From S139-23 sp047639315 (GTDB lineage Bacteria > Planctomycetota > GCA-002687715 > DRQF01), in contig JBLINQ010000110.1 of the NCBI GenBank assembly GCA_047639315.1, positions 1 through 17,393 of the forward strand: a stretch of DNA of 17,393 nt, read 5' to 3'. Positions within the stretch are counted from its first letter, which is position 1, and every line of letters begins with the position of its first letter. The notes under the pieces are model-generated. The model searched no databases, was not told the origin of the DNA, and worked only from the letters and a program-made list of their open reading frames with translations. Of the stretch, positions 7,505 through 14,775 are shown piece after piece. Both the position numbers and the translations under genes were made by a program.

Positions 7505-8983
7505 TTACTTCAAGTCGCCAGTCTTTAAAGATCGAAGCAACTGAGACATGAGGGCGACACCAAATCCTGTGCCACGGCCCTCACGCCAAGCAGGGCCGGC
7601 CAAGTCGATGTGAAGCCAAGCTGGGTTGATGTCTTCAATGTGAGAGTAGATGAATTGGGCGGCGCAACTGGATTGAGCGTTCGCTCGATTGGCCACCGAG
7701 TTCTTCATGTCTGCGCACTTACTGGCAAACTCAGCCTGATAGAATTCTGGAGCAAATGGCAAAGCGTGAGCCAAGTCACCGCAAGCGCGCCCAGTTTCGA
7801 CGACCCTCGTTTCGACACCTTCACGATTACTAACGATGCCGGCATGGCGAAGGCCGGTGGCAATAAGTTGAGCCCCAGTCAGAGTAGCCGCGTCGACAAT
7901 CACGCTCGGCTTGATGACCCGTGCTGCGTAACTCACGGCGTCCGCCAACAAGATTCGACCTTCGGCGTCTGTGTTATTGATCTCGACGGTCTTGCCGGAA
8001 TGCATCGTGATGATGTCATCGTTGCGATAAGCCTTGGGGCCGATGGCGTTCTCAGCCATGGGGATCAGAGCAACCACGGCATCTTTGAATCCTGTTGAAG
8101 CTAAGGCGCGGAAGGCGCCAATCACGGCAGCACCGCCGCCCATGTCTCCTTTCATGGAGCACATGTTGCCGCCAATCTTCAGGCTCAAACCGCCGGTGTC
8201 AAAAATGACGCCTTTGCCAACGAGGGACCAAGTCTTCTTGGCGCCTTTTGGTTGATACTTCATGATCAACATGCGCGGAGCAACCGACGCAGCGCGACCA
8301 ACGGCGTGAACGCCGCCAAGATTCTTCTTGAGAAGATCAGGGCCGACGATTTCTGACACTTTGACGTCGGCTAAGCCCTTCACCAATTTCTTGGCTTCTC
8401 TGGCTAAGATCGCAGTCGTCATCTCTTCTGGATGGGTATCGACCATCGAGGCTGCCCAGCGCCCGGCGGCGACGGTTTCTTTGACAATCTTGGATGGTGT
8501 GATGGCTTTGCCATCTTTGCCGACGGCCGCAATCTTGACACTACCAGCGGTAGCTTTCATGCCGCCCTTGCGTGTGAACAGGGGGAGCTTGGCGCCAACG
8601 GCATTGGCCGCAGCCAAGTATTGATCGTCTTCGTCCAGTCCTAAGACGACGGCCACGTTGTTCTCTCCGGCAATACCGGCGGATCCCATGGCAGCACGAA
8701 TGGCGTCGGCCCGGCTGGGGCTGTTGTGACGACTTACGGAATCCGGCAGGACGCAAATCACGCAACTCGACTTTCCGTCATCGCTTAGGAGCGATTTGAT
8801 GATTTTGGCCGAAGTTCCGGGCTCTGCAGCCTTGGCTGCCGCCAGAACATTCTTAGGCAGCTTAGCTCCATCGATTTGGCCCAACCAATTCTTAGCGAAG
8901 AAGGCCTGGGGAGCGGCAAAAACTTGGATGCTGGCCCCTTTGAGGGCTACAGCGCTAGTCGAGCTAAAAGTCAGCTTACTCAT
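7505..8983 (-). CDS. pepA: M17 family leucyl aminopeptidase (cytosol aminopeptidase)
   Basis: A cytosolic two-metal exopeptidase, hexameric in the family, that trims N-terminal hydrophobic residues during peptide turnover. The 492-residue protein shows the catalytic C-terminal domain: GKGVIFDTGGLSLK with K257, D262 and K269; MKGDMGGGAA with D280; and the M17 signature NTDAEGR with D339, E341 and R343. Their spacing equals that of E. coli PepA. The N-terminal 170 residues are the less conserved alanine-rich domain. The start is the ATG at 8983, with AGGAG seven bases upstream; a TTG one codon earlier is less likely. Some PepA proteins also bind DNA, but nothing here shows this. The gene is divergent from hpnH. 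Confidence 0.96.
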   Translation of the reverse strand: MSKLTFSSTSAVALKGASIQVFAAPQAFFAKNWLGQIDGAKLPKNVLAAAKAAEPGTSAKIIKSLLSDDGKSSCVICVLPDSVSRHNSPSRADAIRAAMGSAGIAGENNVAVVLGLDEDDQYLAAANAVGAKLPLFTRKGGMKATAGSVKIAAVGKDGKAITPSKIVKETVAAGRWAASMVDTHPEEMTTAILAREAKKLVKGLADVKVSEIVGPDLLKKNLGGVHAVGRAASVAPRMLIMKYQPKGAKKTWSLVGKGVIFDTGGLSLKIGGNMCSMKGDMGGGAAVIGAFRALASTGFKDAVVALIPMAENAIGPKAYRNDDIITMHSGKTVEINNTDAEGRILLADAVSYAARVIKPSVIVDAATLTGAQLIATGLRHAGIVSNREGVETRVVETGRACGDLAHALPFAPEFYQAEFASKCADMKNSVANRANAQSSCAAQFIYSHIEDINPAWLHIDLAGPAWREGRGTGFGVALMSQLLRSLKTGDLK

Positions 8984-9123
8984 CAATTATCTCCTGTTCC
9001 GGGTTTTCCATGGGCACGGTAAGTCGAGGCGGCCGTTGGGACAACTGAAACACCGGGAAACCTGTCCTCGCTGCCTTGTGCCAGTTTCTCAGACACTTAC
9101 CATGGCAGATAGGGGAGAATCGT

Positions 9124-10137
9124 ATGCCGGTGCCTATTTCGCAAGCTTGGACAGTCAGTACCTACATCTTGAAGCAGAAGGTCTTGCGGAGGAAACGCTA
9201 TCCGTTGGTCCTCATGCTGGAACCTCTGTTCCGCTGCAATCTGGCCTGTTCCGGGTGTGGCAAGATCCAGTATCCAGCCCACATTTTGAAACGTGACCTG
9301 ACACCAGAGCAGTGCTTTGCGGCGGTGGAAGAGTGTGGCGCACCCATCGTCTCGATTCCAGGGGGCGAGCCCCTCATGCATCCTCAGATGCCGGAAATCG
9401 TTCGTGGGCTCGTCGAACGCAAGAAGTACATATACCTCTGCACCAACGCCATCCTGCTCGAAGAGAAACTCAAAGCTGGCGACTACAAGCCATCGAAGTT
9501 CCTCTCTTTCAGCATTCACATGGACGGTTCGAAGGATGAGCACGACTTTGCCGTTTGCCGTGAAGGAACATACGACAAAGCCGTAACGGGTATCCGCTTG
9601 GCTGTTGAAATGGGATTCCGTGTCACCACCAACACGACTCTCTTCGAAGGCGCCAATCCTGAGAAGGTGCGGGCCTTCTTTGATGAAATGACTGAGCTCG
9701 GTGTTGAGGGTATGATGCTTTCCCCAGGCTACAGCTATGACAAAGCTCCTGACCAAGGAAGCTTCTTGGGTCGTCAGAAAACCAAAGAGCTGTTCAGTAA
9801 GATCATCAGCAATCCAAAGAAGGCCTGGGAGTTCAATCACTCACCACTCTTCTTAGACTTCCTTCAAGGCAAGATTGAATACAACTGCAAGCCTTGGGGC
9901 AACCCGACATACAACACCTTCGGGTGGCAAAAGCCATGCTACCTCCTCCAGGAAGGTTATGCCGACAGCTTCAAGGAACTGATGGATGAGACCATCTGGG
10001 AAGACTACGGCCACACCAAGAACGAGAAATGCCAAGACTGCATGGTTCATAGTGGTTATGAAGCTGCCGCCGTCGATGACACATTCTCATCTCCCGCCGG
10101 GCTGGTTCGAACAATCAAAGCGATGGTCGCCAAATGA
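9124..10137 (+). CDS. hpnH: HpnH, adenosyl-hopene transferase (radical SAM)
   Basis: HpnH joins the 5'-deoxyadenosyl radical from S-adenosylmethionine to diploptene to make adenosylhopane, the first step of side-chain-extended hopanoids. The 337-residue protein has the radical SAM cluster motif CNLACSGC (C38, C42, C45), GGEP at 80-83, and the HpnH-typical sequences RYPLVLMLEPLFRCNL, SPGYSYDKAPDQ, PWGNPTYNTFGWQKPCYLL and the C-terminal KCQDCMVHSG. The start at 9124 has GGGGAG seven bases upstream. No other hopanoid gene is nearby (squalene-hopene cyclase, hpnCDE, hpnG). Its stop overlaps a small unknown gene by four bases. Family assignment is strong; whether the cell makes hopanoids depends on genes outside the window. 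Confidence 0.93.
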   Translation: MPVPISQAWTVSTYILKQKVLRRKRYPLVLMLEPLFRCNLACSGCGKIQYPAHILKRDLTPEQCFAAVEECGAPIVSIPGGEPLMHPQMPEIVRGLVERKKYIYLCTNAILLEEKLKAGDYKPSKFLSFSIHMDGSKDEHDFAVCREGTYDKAVTGIRLAVEMGFRVTTNTTLFEGANPEKVRAFFDEMTELGVEGMMLSPGYSYDKAPDQGSFLGRQKTKELFSKIISNPKKAWEFNHSPLFLDFLQGKIEYNCKPWGNPTYNTFGWQKPCYLLQEGYADSFKELMDETIWEDYGHTKNEKCQDCMVHSGYEAAAVDDTFSSPAGLVRTIKAMVAK

Positions 10138-10499
10138 ACGATCCAGCCGACGAGTCGATGTCCGAGCAAGAGCGACACGAGAGCTTGCAAGGTTGGGAGC
10201 CGGAGCTCAATTCTGACGCCGACCTACGAGATGCCGTCGAGAAGGCCTTCGAATATCGGGGTGACGTCACTCTTGGCATGAAGAACGGCGAGCTTCTGGT
10301 GGCGTTTCTCTTCAATCGTGAATTTGATGTGCCCACCCCTTTCATCTCGGTTTATCCAGCCGTTGAAAACTCCCAAGCTAAGCGTTTCGATCTCAGCGAG
10401 ATCGAGTCTCTCAAGTTTACCGGCAAGGACACAGCAACGGGCAATTCCTGGGAAGCTTGGGTTGCCAAGTGGGAAGCCAAGCACGGCCCTCGATCTTAG
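10134..10499 (+). CDS. Small protein of unknown function coupled to hpnH
   Basis: A 121-residue acidic soluble protein with no signal peptide or membrane segment; I do not recognise a named family. Residues 1-30 look disordered and acidic. From about 42 it alternates short strands (DVTLGMKNGELLVAFLFNR, then RFDLSEIESLKFTGKD), which could form a small Sm/SH3-like barrel, and it ends in an amphipathic tail with SWEAWVAKWEAK. The ATG overlaps the hpnH stop by four bases, which favours coupled translation; an in-frame ATG at 10158 is the alternative. Neither has a strong ribosome site. The coupling suggests work with HpnH or in hopanoid or lipid metabolism, which is inference from position only. 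Confidence 0.75.
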   Translation: MNDPADESMSEQERHESLQGWEPELNSDADLRDAVEKAFEYRGDVTLGMKNGELLVAFLFNREFDVPTPFISVYPAVENSQAKRFDLSEIESLKFTGKDTATGNSWEAWVAKWEAKHGPRS

Positions 10500-10515
10500 A
10501 TCGGCCCTAATTTTC
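10484..10515 (+). terminator. Possible terminator hairpin spanning two convergent stop codons
   Basis: CGATC (10491-10495), loop TTA and GATCG (10499-10503) form a short stem that extends through a 3-base bulge to GGC/GCC, followed by TAATTTT. The plus-strand stop TAG lies in the loop/stem, and the stop of the opposing gene lies just past the right arm. The stem is weak, so this is tentative. Confidence 0.33.
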
Positions 10516-11475
10516 CTTGACCGCGATAGTTCCCAAGGTTGTCTTCAAGAGTTTGGGCACATCTCTTAGTGCCAATGGGTCTACTTGCAACTTGAGGATC
10601 GAGGCGATCCTTCTGGCGGCCCTATTGAGCTTGAGATCGGCTTCATTGATTGGGGTCTTGCGAACCTTGGCGTCCCGCCATTCTTTTAGACGAAGAATTG
10701 ATTCCGTGGAGTCCGGATTTTCTGACTTAGCAAACATCCTTAGCGCCCAGCAGAAATGCCTCACCTGATTGCTTTCATCTCTTAACTCAGCCTTGAAGCC
10801 TCGGTCGAGCAATAAACCAGGGCGATAGAAACCAGCATTCGATTTGACGATCCCGCCCGCTCCACGATCCGTGAAGAGGAGAATCAGATCGGTCGAAAGG
10901 TCGTCGTGCCGAATCGGCGTATTCGGCTTACTCGTCAAGAAGAGCACCTCCCAATTCACGACTTCAAGTAAGACGTCTAAGTCGGTGACTCCAGGCGTGG
11001 CTTGAGCCCGAGTTGAAACTTGGTGAAGCAACTTCCTTCGCTCAGTCGCAGCAAGCAGCAGTAAGAGTTGCCCAGGCTTCTTGAATTTTGATTGCAGTGT
11101 TTCGCGGATCGTGACGACTTCACCATGGGCAATCCAAGCTCGGAGTAGCTGAGCAAACAGCATCAATCTGTCATGGTCTTTGATGCCGCTCAATTTCGTG
11201 AAATCCTGAGCCAGCGAAGTGTAGGCCTGATGAATTTCAGAACGCTGGTCTTCTGTCTTAGACCACTCAGCCGCCCATTTCTTATCTGCGACGTGCTTCG
11301 AATTGGCGAGGGCCTCAGTGCGTTTCGTTGCCAGATCCAGAAAGGTCTTTTCTAAAGATTTGGTCTTTGACTTGATCACCTTGACGAAGGGAGAGTCGGA
11401 TGCTCCTGATTGGGCCACGAGATGGCTGCCAAGGAGCGAGAGCGCGAAAACCAGAAAGGCTAAGTGTCGAAGCAT
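10507..11475 (-). CDS. Exported protein of unknown function
   Basis: I recognise no family. The 322-residue product begins MLRHLAFLVFALSLLGSHLVAQS, a clear Sec signal peptide with a probable type I site near LVA-QS. The mature part is highly charged and mostly helical, with many Lys/Arg and Glu and no cysteine motif, catalytic signature or anchor, so it is probably periplasmic or secreted. An in-frame start at 11568 would prepend 31 residues with a second hydrophobic stretch, bury the signal peptide and cross the boxCB terminator, so I prefer 11475. Its ribosome site is weak (GGA close to the ATG). It follows boxCB on the same strand beyond that terminator and is convergent with the small hpnH-linked gene. 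Confidence 0.72.
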   Translation of the reverse strand: MLRHLAFLVFALSLLGSHLVAQSGASDSPFVKVIKSKTKSLEKTFLDLATKRTEALANSKHVADKKWAAEWSKTEDQRSEIHQAYTSLAQDFTKLSGIKDHDRLMLFAQLLRAWIAHGEVVTIRETLQSKFKKPGQLLLLLAATERRKLLHQVSTRAQATPGVTDLDVLLEVVNWEVLFLTSKPNTPIRHDDLSTDLILLFTDRGAGGIVKSNAGFYRPGLLLDRGFKAELRDESNQVRHFCWALRMFAKSENPDSTESILRLKEWRDAKVRKTPINEADLKLNRAARRIASILKLQVDPLALRDVPKLLKTTLGTIAVKEN

Positions 11476-11494
11476 GGCGTCCAACGTAGGTGAC

Positions 11495-11552
11495 AAAAAA
11501 GAAGCCTCTTCTCGTCCGGCACACAAGATGCTGAACAAGAAGAGGCGTGTGC
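11495..11552 (-). terminator. Terminator downstream of boxCB, with competing hairpin
   Basis: On the minus-strand transcript, GCCUCUUCU (11546-11538) pairs perfectly with AGAAGAGGC (11512-11504) and is followed by UUC and six U. It lies about 40 bases after the boxB stop. The loop is long (25 bases) and contains GUGUGC, which is complementary to the GCACAC directly 5' of the stem (11552-11547). The two pairings interleave. Confidence 0.75.
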
Positions 11553-11586
11553 AGTCACAACGTACCACAATAGAGACCGTTAGGTC

Positions 11587-12999
11587 TTATAGGCGGACAT
11601 ACTCATGGTCGATGCCCTTGCCGTCGAGGCCCTTGGAAGGTGGCGAGATCCAACCAGCATACTTGCCTACTTCATGGCACTTGACCATGAGGCTCTTGAC
11701 GTATGCTTCTTCCTTTTCAGAAGGAAGCCACTTCGACTTGTTCTGGTTGAACTCTTCTTCACTAATAGGATCGCCTTCTGGTGTGAAGAATCCTTCCGCG
11801 TACATGCCGATACGACGATTGAAGCGGCGATGTGGAATGGTGAATTGGAAATCAACACCAGCGTTGCCGGTCGTCTTGTTCCAGACGATTGTCTGCTTGA
11901 CGTTGTCGGCATGGTAGTCGCTTCGCAAGACTTCATTCATCGCGTTACGGAGTGGCACCTCATTGTTGCTGATGCGGTTGCCGTCCCATTGCTCGATGTT
12001 GTAGCCCTGATCAAGCGCGCCGTGCTCTTGGTAATTCTTCTCTTCGTAAGCGCGACCCTTGAGTCCGGCAGCAAAGAACGTTGCGGCGTTACTCGAGATT
12101 TCGGCACCGAAGAGGTCGACCGAGGACGCAGCCCAACGGTTGATATACTTCTGGATGATCTCAAGAGGAATCGCACCATACTCTTTGACGTCCTCGCCTG
12201 GGTGCTCATTCATAACCTCGCATGCGCGTTTGATCACACGGGTGACACCCGTCTGGCCGACGAACATGTGGTGAGCTTCTTCGGTCAACATGAAGCGGCA
12301 AGTGCGTGCTAGAGGATCAAAGGCACTCTCTGCCAATGCCAAAAGCTGGTACTTACCGTCACGGTCGGTGAAGGTCGTGAAGCAGAAGAATGAGAGCCAA
12401 TCTTCAACTGGATCGTTGAATGTTGACAAGATGCGGGGGTGATCCGCATTGCCGCTGCGACGTTCTAGAAGCTCTTCGGCTTCCTCACGGCCGTCCTTGC
12501 CGAAGTAACGTTGCAGGAGGTAAACCATGGCCCACAGATGGCGACCTTCTTCCACGTTGACCTGGAACAGGTTACGCATGTCGTAGAGACTTGGCGCAGT
12601 GTGGCCAAGCAGTCTTTGTTGTTCGACACTTGCTGGCTCGGTGTCAGCTTGAGTCACGATCAATCGACGAAGGTTGTTGCGGTGTTCACCAGGAACTTCC
12701 TGCCAAACATCTTCACCTTCATGGTCGCCAAAGCCGATTTTCTTTTGCTTGTCATTTGGCGTCAGAAAGATGCCCCAACGATAATCAGGCATCTTGACGT
12801 AGCCAAAGTCTGCCCAGCCATCACGGTCGACGCTTACGGCTGTGCGTAAGTAGATTTCATTGGAGTTGAAATCTGTCGGCCCCATTTCAGCCCACCAATC
12901 GAGGTATGCCGGCTGCCATTTTTCCAGGGCACGTTGGAGTTTTCTGTCGCCAGCAAGGTCGACGTTGTTCGGGATTTTTTCGCTGTAGTTGATTCCCAT
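11587..12999 (-). CDS. boxB: Benzoyl-CoA 2,3-epoxidase, oxygenase subunit BoxB
   Basis: BoxB is the diiron oxygenase of the aerobic hybrid benzoate pathway; with the reductase BoxA it converts benzoyl-CoA to its 2,3-epoxide. The 470-residue protein is close to the usual length. The four-helix diiron site is complete: E121 (DTEPASVEQQ), E151 and H154 (NVEEGRHLWAM), D212 (FTDRDGK), E241 and H244 (LTEEAHHMFVG); ligand numbers are one higher than in Azoarcus BoxB. The N-terminus (GINYSEKIPNNVDL) and C-terminus (DHEYVRL) also match. I place the start at 12999, with AGAGG eight bases upstream; an ATG at 13005 overlaps the boxC stop (ATGA) but is too close to that site. It is the second gene of boxCB. 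BoxA is not in the window. Confidence 0.97.
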   Translation of the reverse strand: MGINYSEKIPNNVDLAGDRKLQRALEKWQPAYLDWWAEMGPTDFNSNEIYLRTAVSVDRDGWADFGYVKMPDYRWGIFLTPNDKQKKIGFGDHEGEDVWQEVPGEHRNNLRRLIVTQADTEPASVEQQRLLGHTAPSLYDMRNLFQVNVEEGRHLWAMVYLLQRYFGKDGREEAEELLERRSGNADHPRILSTFNDPVEDWLSFFCFTTFTDRDGKYQLLALAESAFDPLARTCRFMLTEEAHHMFVGQTGVTRVIKRACEVMNEHPGEDVKEYGAIPLEIIQKYINRWAASSVDLFGAEISSNAATFFAAGLKGRAYEEKNYQEHGALDQGYNIEQWDGNRISNNEVPLRNAMNEVLRSDYHADNVKQTIVWNKTTGNAGVDFQFTIPHRRFNRRIGMYAEGFFTPEGDPISEEEFNQNKSKWLPSEKEEAYVKSLMVKCHEVGKYAGWISPPSKGLDGKGIDHEYVRL

Positions 13000-13001
13000 T
13001 A

Positions 13002-14645
13002 TCATGTCCTCTGGTAGTTAAACTCGGGGCGGTTTGGGGTGCCATAGCAGGTGAGCGCTCCGCGTTCACCTACGGCATTCGGACGCTGGAAGATCCAGTT
13101 TTGCCAAGCACTCAGGCGACCAAAGATCTTGGTCTCCATAGTCTCGGGACCGGCGAAGCGAAGGTTGGCCTCCATGCCGGTGAGAGCATCGGGCGAGAAG
13201 CAAGTGCGCTCTTCGATGGCGACGCGCAATTCGTCTTCCCAATCAATTTCATCAGGTGCGCTTGTTGCCAAGCCCAGTTCGTCGGCCGTCTCGGCGTCAA
13301 AAGAACCAGCAGAATCTAAGACGACTCCAACTTGATCTGGGGTGCCGAGGAAGCGGGTCTCGAGGCGCGTGATGCCGTTCGACATCAAGTAAGCCCCGCC
13401 GTTGAGCACGCTGACACCCATTGTGACAGGGAAGTCTGGGTCGTTCAGCACGTAGCTGCGGTCGGCGGCCAACAAGATCTCCAAGAAAGTACCGGCGAAG
13501 CACGAGCCTTCATCCGCGATGGCAAAGATGCTCTTGGCTGTCAGGTCGAGACGCTTTAAGACGCGCTTGATTTGGTGACGAACCTCGTTGACGAACCAGT
13601 GGTCTTTGAGGCTTTCCAAGGTGGCGTCCATTGCCAAGGCATCGGCAACTGAACCACGTGTCTTGACGGTGATGAGACCAACCAAGTCGCGATTCACGCG
13701 CAGGCGCAGGAGCGCATCGTCGAATTCGCGGAACATCTTGAGGACCCACCAATCTGACCCCAGGTCACGGGCAGCATCGCCGGTTGCTGGTTGGCTTGCG
13801 TTTGCGGGCAAGTTCAGGGTGAGGGCAGCCACGCGGCCGTTGGCAACGATTTCAACGTTGACGTATTCGTATTCGAGGTTATCGCCGCTGATCTTGGGGG
13901 TCACAGGCTTCAAGGAGATGCCGTTACGGTCTGACTTATCTATGACTTCGCTTGCCATGTTGTCGGCAAATTCGGTCACCAATTGGTCGAAGGTCGAAAG
14001 TGGAGCCAAGCCATCGACGAGATTCCATTCAACGGCGCGCTTGCCTTTGACGCCTTCGGCGATGGTCGAAAAGATGTCGGCTCGATCACGACGGACTTTG
14101 CGCTTGTCAACCAAGCGGGTCAGGCCGCCCGTACCAGGAAGGACACCCAGGAGGGGAGTCTCAGGAAAAGAGACGGCGCTGGAGCGATCGTCAACCAAGA
14201 GAATCTTGTCAGCGGCCATCGCCAACTCGTAACCGCCGCCCGATGCCGTGCCGTGAAGCGCGCACAGAAACTTCATGTTGCTGTTCGCGCTGGCGTCTTC
14301 GATATAGAGCCGCGTCTCGTTGGTGAACTTGCAAAAGTTCACTTTGAAAGCGTGAGTCGACGTGCGAAGCATTTGAATGTTGGCACCGGCGCAGAAGATC
14401 CGATCCATGGTTCCGCCAAGGACGACGACCTTCACCTGAGGATTCTCAAAGCGGAGGCGCTGCAAAGCGTCAGCCAATTCCACGTCGACACCCAAGTCAT
14501 AGGAATTCATCTTGAGGACATAGGTGTCTCTGAGGCCCTCTGCCTCCTGAACATTAAGATTGAGCCTGGCTCGGTCACCGTCCACTTGCAAATGCCAGTG
14601 ACGATACTGCGATGGTTCCGTTTCAAAGTTGATCGATTCGGGCAT
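13002..14645 (-). CDS. boxC: Benzoyl-CoA-dihydrodiol lyase / 2,3-epoxybenzoyl-CoA dihydrolase BoxC
   Basis: BoxC opens the ring of 2,3-epoxybenzoyl-CoA hydrolytically, giving 3,4-dehydroadipyl-CoA semialdehyde and formate. The 547-residue protein is full length and carries two crotonase-like segments. The N-terminal one has the CoA/oxyanion-hole elements DRIFCAGANIQML, ALHGTASGGGYELAMAADK and SFPETPLLGVLPGTGG; the C-terminal one includes ADEGSCFAGTFLEILLAADR and the TMGVSVLNGGAYLMSNG segment. The end, RPNAVGERGALTCYGTPNRPEF, is characteristic of BoxC. The start has AAGGA eight bases upstream. It leads the boxCB operon from the regulated divergent promoter and overlaps the region immediately before boxB. 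The AldDH BoxD that would oxidise the semialdehyde is not present here. Confidence 0.97.
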   Translation of the reverse strand: MPESINFETEPSQYRHWHLQVDGDRARLNLNVQEAEGLRDTYVLKMNSYDLGVDVELADALQRLRFENPQVKVVVLGGTMDRIFCAGANIQMLRTSTHAFKVNFCKFTNETRLYIEDASANSNMKFLCALHGTASGGGYELAMAADKILLVDDRSSAVSFPETPLLGVLPGTGGLTRLVDKRKVRRDRADIFSTIAEGVKGKRAVEWNLVDGLAPLSTFDQLVTEFADNMASEVIDKSDRNGISLKPVTPKISGDNLEYEYVNVEIVANGRVAALTLNLPANASQPATGDAARDLGSDWWVLKMFREFDDALLRLRVNRDLVGLITVKTRGSVADALAMDATLESLKDHWFVNEVRHQIKRVLKRLDLTAKSIFAIADEGSCFAGTFLEILLAADRSYVLNDPDFPVTMGVSVLNGGAYLMSNGITRLETRFLGTPDQVGVVLDSAGSFDAETADELGLATSAPDEIDWEDELRVAIEERTCFSPDALTGMEANLRFAGPETMETKIFGRLSAWQNWIFQRPNAVGERGALTCYGTPNRPEFNYQRT

Positions 14646-14680
14646 GTCGGCTTCCTTTGTCTGATTCTTGTCATTCGGCG

Positions 14681-14696
14681 GAGAAGCGTCGTTCTC
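14681..14696. promoter_or_regulatory. Second candidate operator dyad in the boxC leader
   Basis: GAGAA-N6-TTCTC, with the same arm length and spacing as the dyad on the boxC -10 box, centred 27 bases from it. It would lie in the transcribed leader, between the boxC start point (about 14705) and its ribosome site. It could be a second binding site for the adjacent regulator or a weak hairpin. Confidence 0.35.
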
Positions 14697-14706
14697 GGGC
14701 GAAGTG

Positions 14707-14740
14707 TGAGCATCATATTGCTCGAAAATGGGTTGAACAA
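14707..14740 (-). promoter_or_regulatory. boxC promoter with operator dyad on the -10 box
   Basis: On the minus strand, TTGTTC (14740-14735), 17 bases, then TATGAT (14717-14712) form a good sigma70 promoter firing toward boxCB, with a start near 14705. The -10 box lies inside a perfect dyad, GAGCA-N6-TGCTC at 14708-14723. A protein bound there would block polymerase. The adjacent XRE/shikimate-kinase regulator is the natural candidate; benzoyl-CoA is the known inducer of BzdR-type proteins. Confidence 0.65.
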
Positions 14741-14775
14741 GGGAAAGTGGGAAGTATAGTGCTCATATGAATGAG
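14733..14775 (+). promoter_or_regulatory. Promoter of the regulator gene, leaderless, with dyad at the start codon
   Basis: TTGAAC (14733-14738), 16 bases, then TATAGT (14755-14760) face the regulator. Its -35 box shares bases with the boxC -35 box. The -10 box ends six bases before the ATG at 14767, so the mRNA would begin at or next to the start codon, and no Shine-Dalgarno is present. CTCAT-N4-ATGAG (14762-14775) straddles the start codon and may serve autoregulation. Confidence 0.55.

Noticed and set aside
9097..9840. Minus-strand open frame opposite hpnH
   Set aside because: A shadow of hpnH, low in recognisable domain features, with no promoter or ribosome site.
11476..11568. 31-residue N-terminal extension of the exported protein
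   Set aside because: It would cross the boxCB terminator hairpin and place a clear signal peptide internally.
13983..14759. Plus-strand open frame of about 258 codons opposite boxC
   Set aside because: It covers the boxC coding region and the box promoter, has no ribosome site, and its product resembles no protein.
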